Source of the DNA: Aquitalea magnusonii
Lineage (GTDB): Bacteria; Pseudomonadota; Gammaproteobacteria; Burkholderiales; Chromobacteriaceae
Reading direction: 5' to 3'
Assembly: GCF_003202035.1 (NCBI RefSeq)
Contig: NZ_QJKC01000009.1
Span: 1 to 64,000 of the forward strand
Length of the DNA: 64,000 bases
The translations under genes were made by a program, and so were the position numbers. The notes below the pieces were generated by a model. It was not told the DNA's origin. It searched no databases and was given only the letters and a program-made list of their open reading frames with translations. This document shows, piece by piece, positions 17,716 to 26,202 of the stretch; position 1 is the stretch's first letter, and each line of letters opens with the position of its first letter.

Positions 17716-18792
17716 TTACTTGCCGCCGGCCGTACCCAGCTTGGCGCGACGGGCCTTGACCGCATCGGCCAGGGTGGTGAGCAGCTTCTCGGTATCATCC
17801 CAACCGATGCAGGCATCGGTGATGCTCTGGCCATAATTCAGCTCACAGCCGGGCTTCAGATCCTGACGGCCTTCCACCAGGTGGCTTTCCACCATCACCC
17901 CGAAGATGTGCTGATCGCCGGCGGCCATCTGGGCGGCCACATCGTCGGCCACTTCCATCTGGCGACGATAGTCCTTGCGGCTGTTGGCATGGCTGAAATC
18001 CACCATCAGCTTTTGCGGCAGGCCCACGGCCGCCAGTTCGGCCGCAGCGGCGCGCACGTGCTCGGCGGAATAATTGGGTTCCTTGCCACCACGCAGGATG
18101 ACATGGCAATCCGGATTGCCGCCGGTGGACACAATGGCGGAGTGACCGGTCTTGGTCACCGACAGGAAGTGGTGCGACACGCTGGCCGAGCGGATGGCAT
18201 CCACGGCAATTTTCAGGTTGCCGTCGGTACCATTCTTGAAGCCCACCGGGCAGGACAGGCCGGAGGCCAGCTCGCGGTGTACCTGGCTTTCGGTGGTACG
18301 GGCACCGATGGCACCCCAGCTGATCAGGTCGGCAAAGTATTGCGGGGTGATCATGTCGAGGAATTCGGTGGCTGCCGGAATGCCCATGTCGTTGAGCGTC
18401 AGCAGCAGGCGGCGCGCCAGGCGCAGGCCGGTATTGATATCGTAGGATTCGTTCAGGTGCGGGTCATTGATCAGACCCTTCCAGCCCACCGTGGTACGCG
18501 GTTTTTCAAAGTAGACACGCATCACCACCACCAGCTCGCCCGCCAGGCTGTTGCGCAGGGTGGAGAGTTTGCGCGCGTATTCGATGGCCGCTTCCGGATC
18601 GTGGATGGAACAGGGGCCGATGACCACCAGCAGACGGTCATCCTCGCCGCGCAGCAGGGCCGCGATGTCCTTGCGCGTGGTGTAGATGACTTCGGAAGCG
18701 GTTTCGGTAATCGGCAGTTCGTACAGATGGGCGATGGGCGGCAGTAACTCTTTGATTTCGCTGATTCTTACGTCGTCGGTCTGGCGTTGCAT
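17716..18792 (-). CDS. aroG: 3-Deoxy-7-phosphoheptulonate synthase, class I
   Basis: First enzyme of the shikimate pathway, joining phosphoenolpyruvate and erythrose-4-phosphate. The 358 residues show LLVVIGPCSIHDPEAAIEYA, the active-site stretches RVYFEKPRTTVGWKGLINDP and GARTTESQVHRELASGLS, and metal ligands in MVDFSHANS, HIFGVMVESHLVEG. The family has three feedback types (Phe, Tyr, Trp); I cannot tell which, so the symbol denotes family only. It is a single-gene unit with a strong terminator. Confidence 0.93.
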   Translation of the reverse strand: MQRQTDDVRISEIKELLPPIAHLYELPITETASEVIYTTRKDIAALLRGEDDRLLVVIGPCSIHDPEAAIEYARKLSTLRNSLAGELVVVMRVYFEKPRTTVGWKGLINDPHLNESYDINTGLRLARRLLLTLNDMGIPAATEFLDMITPQYFADLISWGAIGARTTESQVHRELASGLSCPVGFKNGTDGNLKIAVDAIRSASVSHHFLSVTKTGHSAIVSTGGNPDCHVILRGGKEPNYSAEHVRAAAAELAAVGLPQKLMVDFSHANSRKDYRRQMEVADDVAAQMAAGDQHIFGVMVESHLVEGRQDLKPGCELNYGQSITDACIGWDDTEKLLTTLADAVKARRAKLGTAGGK

Positions 18793-18888
18793 GTTTGTCC
18801 CTAGCTGATATCGTTTTTACCTTGCATAGCAGCAAGATACCCGTACCAGCCAAGGCCGACAAGCCCTTATGTACTTGACAAGCTCCGG

Positions 18889-18928
18889 CAAAAAAACAAA
18901 AAGCGCCATCGCAAGGCGATGACGCTTT
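18889..18928 (-). terminator. Rho-independent terminator after dksA
   Basis: On the minus strand AAAGCGTCATCGC pairs with GCGATGGCGCTTT across a CTT loop with one mismatch, followed by a long T-rich run (18899-18889). It begins about 24 bases after the dksA stop. Confidence 0.9.
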
Positions 18929-18951
18929 GTTGGGCAGAACGCCGCAGAGTA

Positions 18952-19362
18952 TCAGTCTGCGTACTGACGCTTCATGCGTTCGCGGCGTTCCTGGGCTTCC
19001 ACCGACAGGGTGGCGGTGGGACGGGCCATCAGGCGGCGCAGGCCGATGGGCTCACCGGTGTCTTCGCAGAAACCGTAGGAACCATCGTCAATCTGACGGA
19101 TGGAGGCCTGGATCTTCTGCAGCAGCTTGCGCTCGCGGTCGCGGGTGCGCAGCTCCAGTGCATACTCTTCTTCCAGCGTGGCCCGGTCCGCAGGGTCCGG
19201 GGTTGCTTCCTGCTCTTGCAAATGGTTGGCAGTGGCATTGGCGTTGATCAACAACTCCTGCTGCATCTGCAACAACCGGTCTTTGAAGAACTCAAGATGG
19301 TCGGCGTTCATGTAATCATCGCCTTCCCAGTTGAGAATATCTTGTTCGGTCAGCTTGGCCAT
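18952..19362 (-). CDS. dksA: RNA polymerase-binding transcription factor DksA, zinc-ligand-poor type
   Basis: Binds the RNA polymerase secondary channel and, with ppGpp, tunes rRNA and amino-acid promoters. The 136-residue protein keeps the coiled-coil tip motif DPADRATLEEE (Asp56, Asp59) needed for activity. Of the four zinc-binding cysteines of E. coli DksA, only C99 remains; the others are T102, S120 and A123, so it should not bind structural zinc in the classical way. The ATG at 19362 is the family start; the longer frame is spurious. A single-gene unit with its own terminator. Confidence 0.93.
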   Translation of the reverse strand: MAKLTEQDILNWEGDDYMNADHLEFFKDRLLQMQQELLINANATANHLQEQEATPDPADRATLEEEYALELRTRDRERKLLQKIQASIRQIDDGSYGFCEDTGEPIGLRRLMARPTATLSVEAQERRERMKRQYAD

Positions 19363-19522
19363 AATTTTGGTGCTTCCAGCATGAGAGTTGGCAGACAGGC
19401 GAAGAAGATTACCCACGGTATCGGATTTGTGCAACTGCCAACGACAATTCACCTTCTTCGTCATCACCTGCTGCTGACAATCGGTATAGCGCCATTCCAG
19501 GCCGGTAACAAGCCTGTCACAT

Positions 19523-19546
19523 GAAAAAGGCGGCCTGGGGCCGCCT
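19523..19546 (-). terminator. Rho-independent terminator after the cytochrome c gene
   Basis: Minus strand: AGGCGGCC-CCA-GGCCGCCT followed by TTTTC, a perfect 8-bp stem 18 bases after the stop codon. Confidence 0.85.
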
Positions 19547-19564
19547 GGTGCTACTGCATGATGC

Positions 19565-19870
19565 TTATTTTTGCGACAGAACCCACTTGACCAGGGTCTT
19601 GATGTCGGCATCGCTGACCTGGGAGTTCGGCGGCATCGGAATCGGGCCCCAAACGCCGGAACCACCGGCCTTCACCTTGGCGATCAGCTTGGCTTCCGCA
19701 CCCTTGTCGCCAGCGTATTTCTTGGCTACGTCCTTGTAGGCCGGGCCGACCACCTTGTGGTCAACTGCATGACAGGACAGGCAGTTGTTCTTTTGTGCCA
19801 GCGCCAGATTGGCCATGGCAGGCGCAGCAGCAGTACCCAGCAACAGGGCAGCAAGCAGCATTTTCTTCAT
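19565..19870 (-). CDS. Periplasmic class I cytochrome c (c551/c552 type)
   Basis: Small electron carrier. The 101-residue precursor starts with a signal peptide (MKKMLLAALLLGTAAAPAMA) cut near residue 20. The single haem site is CLSCH, the distal methionine ligand is in GPIPMPPN, and the C-terminal helix DADIKTLVKWVLSQ is typical of c551/c552 proteins. TGGAG precedes the ATG at 19870 with good spacing; the six extra upstream residues in the open frame would spoil the signal peptide. Redox partners are not in the window. Confidence 0.93.
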   Translation of the reverse strand: MKKMLLAALLLGTAAAPAMANLALAQKNNCLSCHAVDHKVVGPAYKDVAKKYAGDKGAEAKLIAKVKAGGSGVWGPIPMPPNSQVSDADIKTLVKWVLSQK

Positions 19871-19947
19871 CACGATTCTCCAGATCATTTAGGAAATGTC
19901 TCTACATCTTTTCAGATGTGACTGAGCATGACAAATAAACATATTTA

Positions 19948-20526
19948 CTACATCGCCACCTTGAGTTGCATCAAGAAGCTGTTTTCCAGGTACTGCACCG
20001 GCAGCATCAGCACCACCTGGATGATCAGGAAGAGAATCAGCGGCGACAGATCGACCCCGCCTACAGTGGCGCGACGGAAGGGTTTGAGAAACGGCCGGGT
20101 AAGCGCATCCAGGATGGGAGTGAGCGGGTTATAAGGGTTCACCCAGCTGAGCACGGCCTGTACGATGACCGCGCCCATCAGCAAGGTCAGCGACTGCTTG
20201 AACACATCCAGCACGGCCAGCAAGGACAGCGCCAGCCAGGTTTCCGGTGCCGCCAGGGTGTACATGGGGTTGAATGCCAGGATGATCACGCTGGAAACCA
20301 TGCTGACCAGCCAGGCCAGCAGCATGGTGGCACTGTCGTAACCGCGCAGCGATGGCACCAGCTTGCGCAGCGGCAGCACGGCAAAATTGGTGGCCGCCAT
20401 GACAAACTGGCACAGGGGGTGCTTGAACGGCGCCCGTGCCACTTGCAGGTAAAAACGCAGCAGCAATACCAGCACGAACAGGTCGGCGATGGTCTTGATC
20501 AGAAATTGCACGGTTTCCAGAAACAT
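19948..20526 (-). CDS. yggT: YggT-family inner-membrane protein
   Basis: Integral membrane protein of the YggT family, 192 residues with two copies of a two-helix YggT domain. The segments FLIKTIADLFVLVLLLRFYLQ and FAVLPLRKLVPSL mark the first; ALSWVNPYNPLTPILDALTRPFLKPFRR marks the second. Function is unproven; links to osmotic tolerance, cell division or FtsZ-related processes have been reported for homologues. It follows proC with six bases between and belongs to the yggS-proC-yggT group often seen in bacteria. Confidence 0.88.
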   Translation of the reverse strand: MFLETVQFLIKTIADLFVLVLLLRFYLQVARAPFKHPLCQFVMAATNFAVLPLRKLVPSLRGYDSATMLLAWLVSMVSSVIILAFNPMYTLAAPETWLALSLLAVLDVFKQSLTLLMGAVIVQAVLSWVNPYNPLTPILDALTRPFLKPFRRATVGGVDLSPLILFLIIQVVLMLPVQYLENSFLMQLKVAM

Positions 20527-20532
20527 GAAGCT

Positions 20533-21336
20533 TTAATCCTGACTGAGTTGTTGGCCCATTTCGATGGAGCGGTCACGGCAGTCCATGGCACCGGCGATGA
20601 TGGCCGCCTTGACGCCTTCGGCCTCGAAGCGGCTGATGGCGCGCTCGGTGGTACCGCCCTTGGACATGACATTGGTGCGCAAGGTAGCCACCGGCAGCGG
20701 ACTCTGGCGCGCCAGCTCCACCGCACCGTCAAAGGTGGCCAGCACCAGGCGGCGGGCTTCGTCGGCAGCAAAGCCGGCCTGTTCCGCCGCTTCGATCATG
20801 CTTTCGATAAAGTAGAAGACATAGGCCGGGCCACTACCGGAAACGCAGGTAATGTCGTCGATGCCTTCTTCCTTGTCCAGCCATACCGTGATGCCGGCAG
20901 CCTGCATGATGGTGTCGGCATGCTCGCGGTCGGCGGCGCTGGTACCAGGGGCGGCATACAGGCCGGAAACCCCCTTGCCCACCATGGCCGGGGTATTGGG
21001 CATCACGCGCACGATGCGCTCGCTACCCAGCCAGCGCGCCATGGCATCGCAACGGATGCCGGCAGCGATGGACAACACCATGCCGCCATTCAGGCGCGGG
21101 GCCAGTGCCTGGCACACTTCCTTGAGCTGCTGCGGCTTGACCGCCAGCAGCACGATATCGTCTGCCGACAGCTGTTCGGGCAGGCTGGCGGATGTGCTCA
21201 CGCCAAAATCACGGGCCAGCTCGGCCAGCTTGGCGTCATTCGGGTCCACCACATGGATCTGGTGGCCGCCCTGCTGGTGAAGTCCGCCAATGATGGCCGT
21301 GGCCATATTGCCGCCGCCGATGAAGGTAATCTGCAT
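20533..21336 (-). CDS. proC: Pyrroline-5-carboxylate reductase
   Basis: Last step of proline synthesis, reducing pyrroline-5-carboxylate with NAD(P)H. The 267 residues have the Rossmann signature MQITFIGGGNMATAIIGGL at the start, RVMPNTPAMVGKGVSGLYA in the middle, and the C-terminal family signature VSGSGPAYVFYFIESMIEAA with LRTNVMSKGGTTERAI. It lies between yggS and yggT on the same strand. Confidence 0.95.
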   Translation of the reverse strand: MQITFIGGGNMATAIIGGLHQQGGHQIHVVDPNDAKLAELARDFGVSTSASLPEQLSADDIVLLAVKPQQLKEVCQALAPRLNGGMVLSIAAGIRCDAMARWLGSERIVRVMPNTPAMVGKGVSGLYAAPGTSAADREHADTIMQAAGITVWLDKEEGIDDITCVSGSGPAYVFYFIESMIEAAEQAGFAADEARRLVLATFDGAVELARQSPLPVATLRTNVMSKGGTTERAISRFEAEGVKAAIIAGAMDCRDRSIEMGQQLSQD

Positions 21337-21426
21337 TGCCTGTTTTTCCTCTTTGACTCTTGTAGGCGGGCCGGCCGAGCTGCAGGCCGCTTGTCCGCTG
21401 ATGAATACCAGCTGATGAATGCCAAT

Positions 21427-22122
21427 TTATGAATGATAGTGGCGCGCCCCGAAAATGGCAGTACCAACGCGCACCATGGTGCTGCCCGCGGCAATGGCTT
21501 GTGCCATGTCAGCGGACATCCCCATGGATACAGTATCCAATGCAAGACCGGCCGTGCGCAATTCCTGTTGCAATTGCTGCAGCAAGGCAAACTGGCCAGC
21601 CAGCTTTTGCGCATCTTCGGTAGGCTCGGGAATGCACATCAGCCCGCGCAGTTGCAGCCGTGGCAGCGCCGCCACCGCCAGTGCCAGCTCTTTAGCCTCC
21701 TGCGGGGCACAGCCGCTCTTGCTGGCTTCACCGGATACATTCACCTGCACGCATACCTGCAGCGGCGGCAGGCTGTCCGGGCGTTGCTCGGACAGGCGCT
21801 GGGCAATCTTCAGCCGTTCGATGGAATGCACCCAGTGCGCGGTTTCCGCCACGATGCGGGTCTTGTTGGATTGCAGCGGCCCGATGAAGTGCCACTCTAT
21901 ATCCAGCGCGGCCAGCTCGCTCGCCTTGGCCTGCAGCTCTTGCACATAATTTTCACCAAAAGCCCGCTGTCCGGCGGCATAAGCCTGCTGCACGGCACTG
22001 GCGGGGAAGGTCTTGCTCACGGCCAGCAGGCGGACGCTGCCGGCCTCACGCCCGGCGGCGGCTTCGGCGGCGTGGATCTGCTGACGGACGTGTTCGATGG
22101 CGTGTGCGACGGAATCGCTCAT
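21427..22122 (-). CDS. yggS: YggS/PLPBP-family pyridoxal-phosphate homeostasis protein
   Basis: Pyridoxal-5'-phosphate binding protein that buffers B6 vitamers; it is not thought to be a catalytic enzyme. The 231 residues fold as an alanine-racemase-like barrel with the PLP lysine in LLAVSKTFPA, then FGENYVQELQAKA, WHFIGPLQSNK and the phosphate-binding GMSADMAQAIAAGSTMVRVGTAIFG. It is divergent from pilT, the two starts being about 160 bases apart, as in many proteobacteria. Confidence 0.93.
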   Translation of the reverse strand: MSDSVAHAIEHVRQQIHAAEAAAGREAGSVRLLAVSKTFPASAVQQAYAAGQRAFGENYVQELQAKASELAALDIEWHFIGPLQSNKTRIVAETAHWVHSIERLKIAQRLSEQRPDSLPPLQVCVQVNVSGEASKSGCAPQEAKELALAVAALPRLQLRGLMCIPEPTEDAQKLAGQFALLQQLQQELRTAGLALDTVSMGMSADMAQAIAAGSTMVRVGTAIFGARHYHS

Positions 22123-22281
22123 GGTGTTCCTTGTGGCGATGGCGGGCTGTCTCTACAAAGAAAACAGCGGGACCTGATGCTTAGATTGCTGTCCACATAT
22201 CCTTTTGCAACAGCTTGCGCTTACAATCGCAAAAAACCTTAGCGTCATGCCCACCGCCGGGTAATCGTGGAGAAATTATAA

Positions 22282-23319
22282 ATGGAAATTTCCGAGCTCT
22301 TGGCCTTTACCGTCAAGAACAAGGCATCGGACCTGCACCTGTCCGCCGGTCTGCCACCCATGATCCGGGTCCATGGCGACGTGCGGCGCATCAATCTGCC
22401 GCCGCTGGATCATCATGATGTGCACGATATGGTGTACGACATCATGAACGACTACCAGCGCAAGATTTTCGAGGACGAGTTCGAGTGTGACTTCTCCTTC
22501 GAGCTGCCGGGCATTGCCCGTTTCCGGGTGAATGCCTTTGTACAGAACCGCGGCATGGGTGCGGTGTTCCGGGTGATTCCGTCCAAGGTGCTGACGCTGG
22601 AACAGCTGGGTGCGCCGAAAATCTTCCAGGACATCGCCAGCTATCCGCGCGGCCTGGTGCTGGTGACCGGCCCGACCGGCTCGGGCAAGTCCACCACGCT
22701 GGCGGCGATGGTGGATTTCGTCAACGAGAACAATTATTCGCACATCCTGACGGTGGAAGACCCGATCGAATTCGTGCATGACAGCAAGAAGTCGCTGATC
22801 AACCAGCGGGAAGTCGGCTTGCAGACCCACAGTTTTTCCAATGCCTTGCGCTCGGCGCTGCGTGAGGACCCGGATGTGATCCTGGTGGGCGAATTGCGTG
22901 ATCTGGAAACCATCCGGCTGGCACTGACCGCGGCGGAAACCGGCCACCTGGTGTTTGGCACGCTGCATACCAGTTCGGCCGCCAAGACCATTGACCGTAT
23001 CGTTGACGTGTTTCCGGCCGGTGAAAAGGAGATGGTGCGCTCCATGCTGTCGGAATCGGTGCGGGCGGTGATTTCGCAAACCCTGCTGAAAACCAAGGAC
23101 GGCAATGGCCGGGTGGCGGCCCATGAAATCATGATCGGCACGGCAGCCATCCGTAACCTGATCCGCGAAAACAAGATCGCCCAGATCAATTCGATGATCC
23201 AGACCGGCCAGCAACACGGCATGCAGACGCTGGACCAGTGCCTGCAGGAGCTGGTGCGGCGCAATATCGTGACCCCGAACGAGGCGCGCCAGAAGGCGGC
23301 ATCCAAGGATGCGTTCTAA
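22282..23319 (+). CDS. pilT: Type IV pilus retraction ATPase PilT
   Basis: Hexameric ATPase that disassembles pili to power twitching motility and DNA uptake. The 345 residues show the N-terminal KNKASDLHLSAGLPPM, Walker A GPTGSGKST near 130, the Asp box and Walker B region VILVGELRDLETIRLAL, the His box TGHLVFGTLHT, and the PilT-specific AIRNLIRE motif near 290, required for retraction. Followed by pilU after 28 bases; shares a divergent promoter region with yggS. Confidence 0.97.
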   Translation: MEISELLAFTVKNKASDLHLSAGLPPMIRVHGDVRRINLPPLDHHDVHDMVYDIMNDYQRKIFEDEFECDFSFELPGIARFRVNAFVQNRGMGAVFRVIPSKVLTLEQLGAPKIFQDIASYPRGLVLVTGPTGSGKSTTLAAMVDFVNENNYSHILTVEDPIEFVHDSKKSLINQREVGLQTHSFSNALRSALREDPDVILVGELRDLETIRLALTAAETGHLVFGTLHTSSAAKTIDRIVDVFPAGEKEMVRSMLSESVRAVISQTLLKTKDGNGRVAAHEIMIGTAAIRNLIRENKIAQINSMIQTGQQHGMQTLDQCLQELVRRNIVTPNEARQKAASKDAF

Positions 23320-23347
23320 ACTTCAGCAGGCAAGCTAGCCAGCCCGG

Positions 23348-24493
23348 ATGGCCATCATGGAAAAAGACCAGGCATCAAAATTCATTCACGATCTGCTCAA
23401 GCATGCGGTGGGCAAGAATGCCTCCGATATCTTCATTTCCGCCGAATTTCCCCCGGCCATGAAGATAGACGGCAAGATCACCCCGGTGGCCCCGCAGCCG
23501 CTGTCGGCGCAGCACACCAAGGAACTGGTGCGCTCGGTGATGAACGACCGCCAGACCGAAGAGTTCGAATCGAAAAAAGAGGCCAACTTCGCCATCAACC
23601 CGCCGGGACTGGGCCGTTTCCGGGTCAGCGCCTTTATCCAGCAGGGCTGTGCCGGCATGGTGATGCGCAAGATCAATACCGAGATTCCCACTTTCGACAA
23701 GCTGAACCTGCCGGATGTATTGCAGGATATTGCGCTGATCAAGCGCGGCCTGGTGATTTTCGTCGGCGGTACCGGCTCGGGCAAATCCACCTCGCTGGCG
23801 GCACTGGTTGACTGGCGCAACAGCCACAACCAGGATCACATCATCACCATCGAAGACCCCATCGAATACGTGCATCAGCACAAGAAGTGCATCGTCACCC
23901 AGCGCGAGGTGGGCGTGGATACCGAAGACTGGGAAATCGCGCTGAAAAACACCCTGCGCCAGGCGCCGGACGTGATTCTGATGGGGGAAATCCGCGACCG
24001 CGAAACCATGGGCTACGCGCTGCAATTTGCCGAAACCGGCCACCTGTGCCTGGCCACGCTGCACGCCAACAATGCCAACCAGGCGCTGGACCGCATTCTG
24101 AACTTCTTCCCGGAAGAGCGTCACCAGCAGGTGCTGATGGATTTGTCGCTGAACATGCGCGCCATCATTTCGCAGCGCTTGCTGCCGATCAAGACCGGCC
24201 GCGGCCGGGTGGCGGCGGTGGAAATCCTACTGAACACGCCGTTGATTTCCGACATGGTGTTCAAGGGTGAAATTGCCGGGCTGAAGGAAGTCATGGGCCG
24301 TTCACGCGAGTCGGGCATGCAAACCTTCGACCAGTCGCTGTTCGACCTGTTCGAAGCGGGCTATATCAGTTACGAGGATGCGCTGCGCAATGCCGACTCG
24401 ATCAACGACCTGCGTCTGAAAATCAAGTTGTACAGTGAAAGCTCCAAGGGCCGCGATCCACTGGAAGGCATCGATCACCTGGATATCGTCTGA
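23348..24493 (+). CDS. pilU: PilT-like ATPase PilU
   Basis: PilT paralogue that assists retraction in a PilT-dependent way. The 381-residue protein retains Walker A (GGTGSGKST), the Asp/Walker B region VILMGEIRDRETM and the His box GHLCLATLHANNANQALDR, but lacks the AIRNLIRE motif (it has TPLISDMVFKGEIAGLK instead). The ATG at 23357 (MEKDQASKF) is an equally good start. It is directly downstream of pilT, probably co-transcribed. Confidence 0.94.
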   Translation: MAIMEKDQASKFIHDLLKHAVGKNASDIFISAEFPPAMKIDGKITPVAPQPLSAQHTKELVRSVMNDRQTEEFESKKEANFAINPPGLGRFRVSAFIQQGCAGMVMRKINTEIPTFDKLNLPDVLQDIALIKRGLVIFVGGTGSGKSTSLAALVDWRNSHNQDHIITIEDPIEYVHQHKKCIVTQREVGVDTEDWEIALKNTLRQAPDVILMGEIRDRETMGYALQFAETGHLCLATLHANNANQALDRILNFFPEERHQQVLMDLSLNMRAIISQRLLPIKTGRGRVAAVEILLNTPLISDMVFKGEIAGLKEVMGRSRESGMQTFDQSLFDLFEAGYISYEDALRNADSINDLRLKIKLYSESSKGRDPLEGIDHLDIV

Positions 24494-24561
24494 GATATGC
24501 CGTACAAACCGTGCCCGTCAGCACCTGCAGGGTGACGGACGCGCCGGCTGGAAAATAACTG

Positions 24562-26187
24562 ATGTACCTTGACGAAAACACCACCGTCCTCATCATCGAG
24601 GACTCCCTCACCGTCCGCCAGGGGCTGCGCACCATGCTGTCCATGGCCGGCATCACCCGTTCCGATGCCGTCAGCAGCGCGGCAGAAGGGCGCGCACGCC
24701 TGAAGGGACGCCGCTTTGATGTGGTGCTGTGCGACTACAACCTGGGTGACGGCATGGATGGCCAGGAGCTGCTGGAGGCCCTGCGCAAGACCGGCACCCT
24801 GCCGCTGTCCACCATCTGGATCATGATTACCGGCGAGCGCAAATACGAGCGGGTGGTGGCGGCGGCGGAAATGGCCCCGGATGACTACATCCTCAAGCCC
24901 TTCAACTCCAATCTGCTGCTGACGCGCATGAACAGCGCGCACCGGCGCAAAACCTTTCTGGCGCCGGCGCACGAGCTGCTGGAAAAGGGCAATCGCAGTG
25001 CCGCCATCAACACGCTGCAACAGCTGGCGGCAGCAGCCCCCGGTCCGATGAATCGCATCGATGCCAACCGCCTGTGCGCCGAACTGCTGGTCAGCGAAGG
25101 GCGACAGGGTGAAGCGCTGCATATCTACCAGGCGCTGCTGGAAAGCAAGGTGATTCCCTGGGCCAAGATGGGGGTGGCGCGCATTCAGGCCGACCAGGGC
25201 ATGCAGGGCGAGTCCTGTGAGCTGCTGCGCGAAATCATCCAGGATGCACCGCTGTATACCGATGCCTACGACCTGCTGGCTCAGAACCTGATCGACGAGG
25301 GCCAGTACGCCCAGGCGGTGGATGTGCTGGAGAAAGCAGTCAATATCTCGCCGCGCAATTTCCACCGGCTGAAAAGCTGTGGCACGGCGGCCCTGCGCTC
25401 CGGCGATCCGGAAAAAGGGGCGCAATACCTGCAACGCGCAGTGGAAATCGGCCGCAACAATAATTTCTTTGGCCCGGAAGTGCTGGTCGACCTGTTGCAG
25501 GCCTATTCCGAAACCGGCAATACCCAGTATATCGACCGCTTGCAGGCCGATATCAACGCCAGCCTGGCCGAGCGCCCGGAAGCGCAATTCACCCTGCTGA
25601 CCTGCAAGGCGCTGACCGCACTGGCGCAGCAAAGAGCCGAAGAAGGGCTGGCGCAGCTGAAGCTGGCCGCCAACGACCTGCTCAAGTCCTTTGTCAATTT
25701 CGAATCGGCCCAGCGTTTTCTGGGCGCGGTGGTGCGGCTGCCGGAAACACTGCTCGAACCAGAGCTGCTGACAAGCTGGGCCCGCACCATCACCATGCGC
25801 TTTGCCTATAGCCGGCACGAGCTGGCCACGCTGCTGGAAATCGCTCGCAAGCATGCCCAGTGCAGCGAGCTGATCGAACACGCTTATGCCGAACTGCAGG
25901 AACAAAGCAACCGTGCGGTGGAACTGACCACGGAAGGCCGGGCCGTCGAAGCCGGGCGCATGCTGCATGAAATGGCCATGCGCCTGTACAACGAGCGTAC
26001 CGGCATGAATGCCTGCGCCATTCTGTTACGGGTGCGCGAACAAATGCGCAAGAAAAACCAGCCAACCGGCGAATACGACCAGATGCTGCGCGAGATGCTG
26101 GACTGGCTGCCCAGAGACAATGAACGGGTGCAGGGCCTGCTCAGCCGGCTGCACGAACAGGACGGGGCAGAAGCCCGCTCGGGCTGA
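24562..26187 (+). CDS. Receiver-domain protein with tetratricopeptide-type repeats
   Basis: A 541-residue protein with an N-terminal CheY-like receiver (residues ~8-130): acidic pair in IIEDSL, phospho-acceptor Asp in VVLCDYNLGDG, conserved Thr/Ser in MITGE and Lys in ILKPF. The rest is helical repeats resembling TPRs, with units near NRSAAINTLQQLAAAAP, GEALHIYQALLESK and YAQAVDVLEKAVNISPRNF. There is no output enzyme or DNA-binding motif, so it probably acts by phosphorylation-dependent protein contacts. Only 68 bases after pilU on the same strand, so a role in pilus or motility control is a reasonable inference. Confidence 0.8.
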   Translation: MYLDENTTVLIIEDSLTVRQGLRTMLSMAGITRSDAVSSAAEGRARLKGRRFDVVLCDYNLGDGMDGQELLEALRKTGTLPLSTIWIMITGERKYERVVAAAEMAPDDYILKPFNSNLLLTRMNSAHRRKTFLAPAHELLEKGNRSAAINTLQQLAAAAPGPMNRIDANRLCAELLVSEGRQGEALHIYQALLESKVIPWAKMGVARIQADQGMQGESCELLREIIQDAPLYTDAYDLLAQNLIDEGQYAQAVDVLEKAVNISPRNFHRLKSCGTAALRSGDPEKGAQYLQRAVEIGRNNNFFGPEVLVDLLQAYSETGNTQYIDRLQADINASLAERPEAQFTLLTCKALTALAQQRAEEGLAQLKLAANDLLKSFVNFESAQRFLGAVVRLPETLLEPELLTSWARTITMRFAYSRHELATLLEIARKHAQCSELIEHAYAELQEQSNRAVELTTEGRAVEAGRMLHEMAMRLYNERTGMNACAILLRVREQMRKKNQPTGEYDQMLREMLDWLPRDNERVQGLLSRLHEQDGAEARSG

Positions 26188-26202
26188 GCGCGCCGGCCTT
26201 CT

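Noticed and set aside
24475-25968. A 497-codon minus-strand frame opposite the receiver-TPR gene
   Set aside because: The plus-strand gene has clear receiver motifs; the antisense protein is Gln/His-rich and lacks known motifs.
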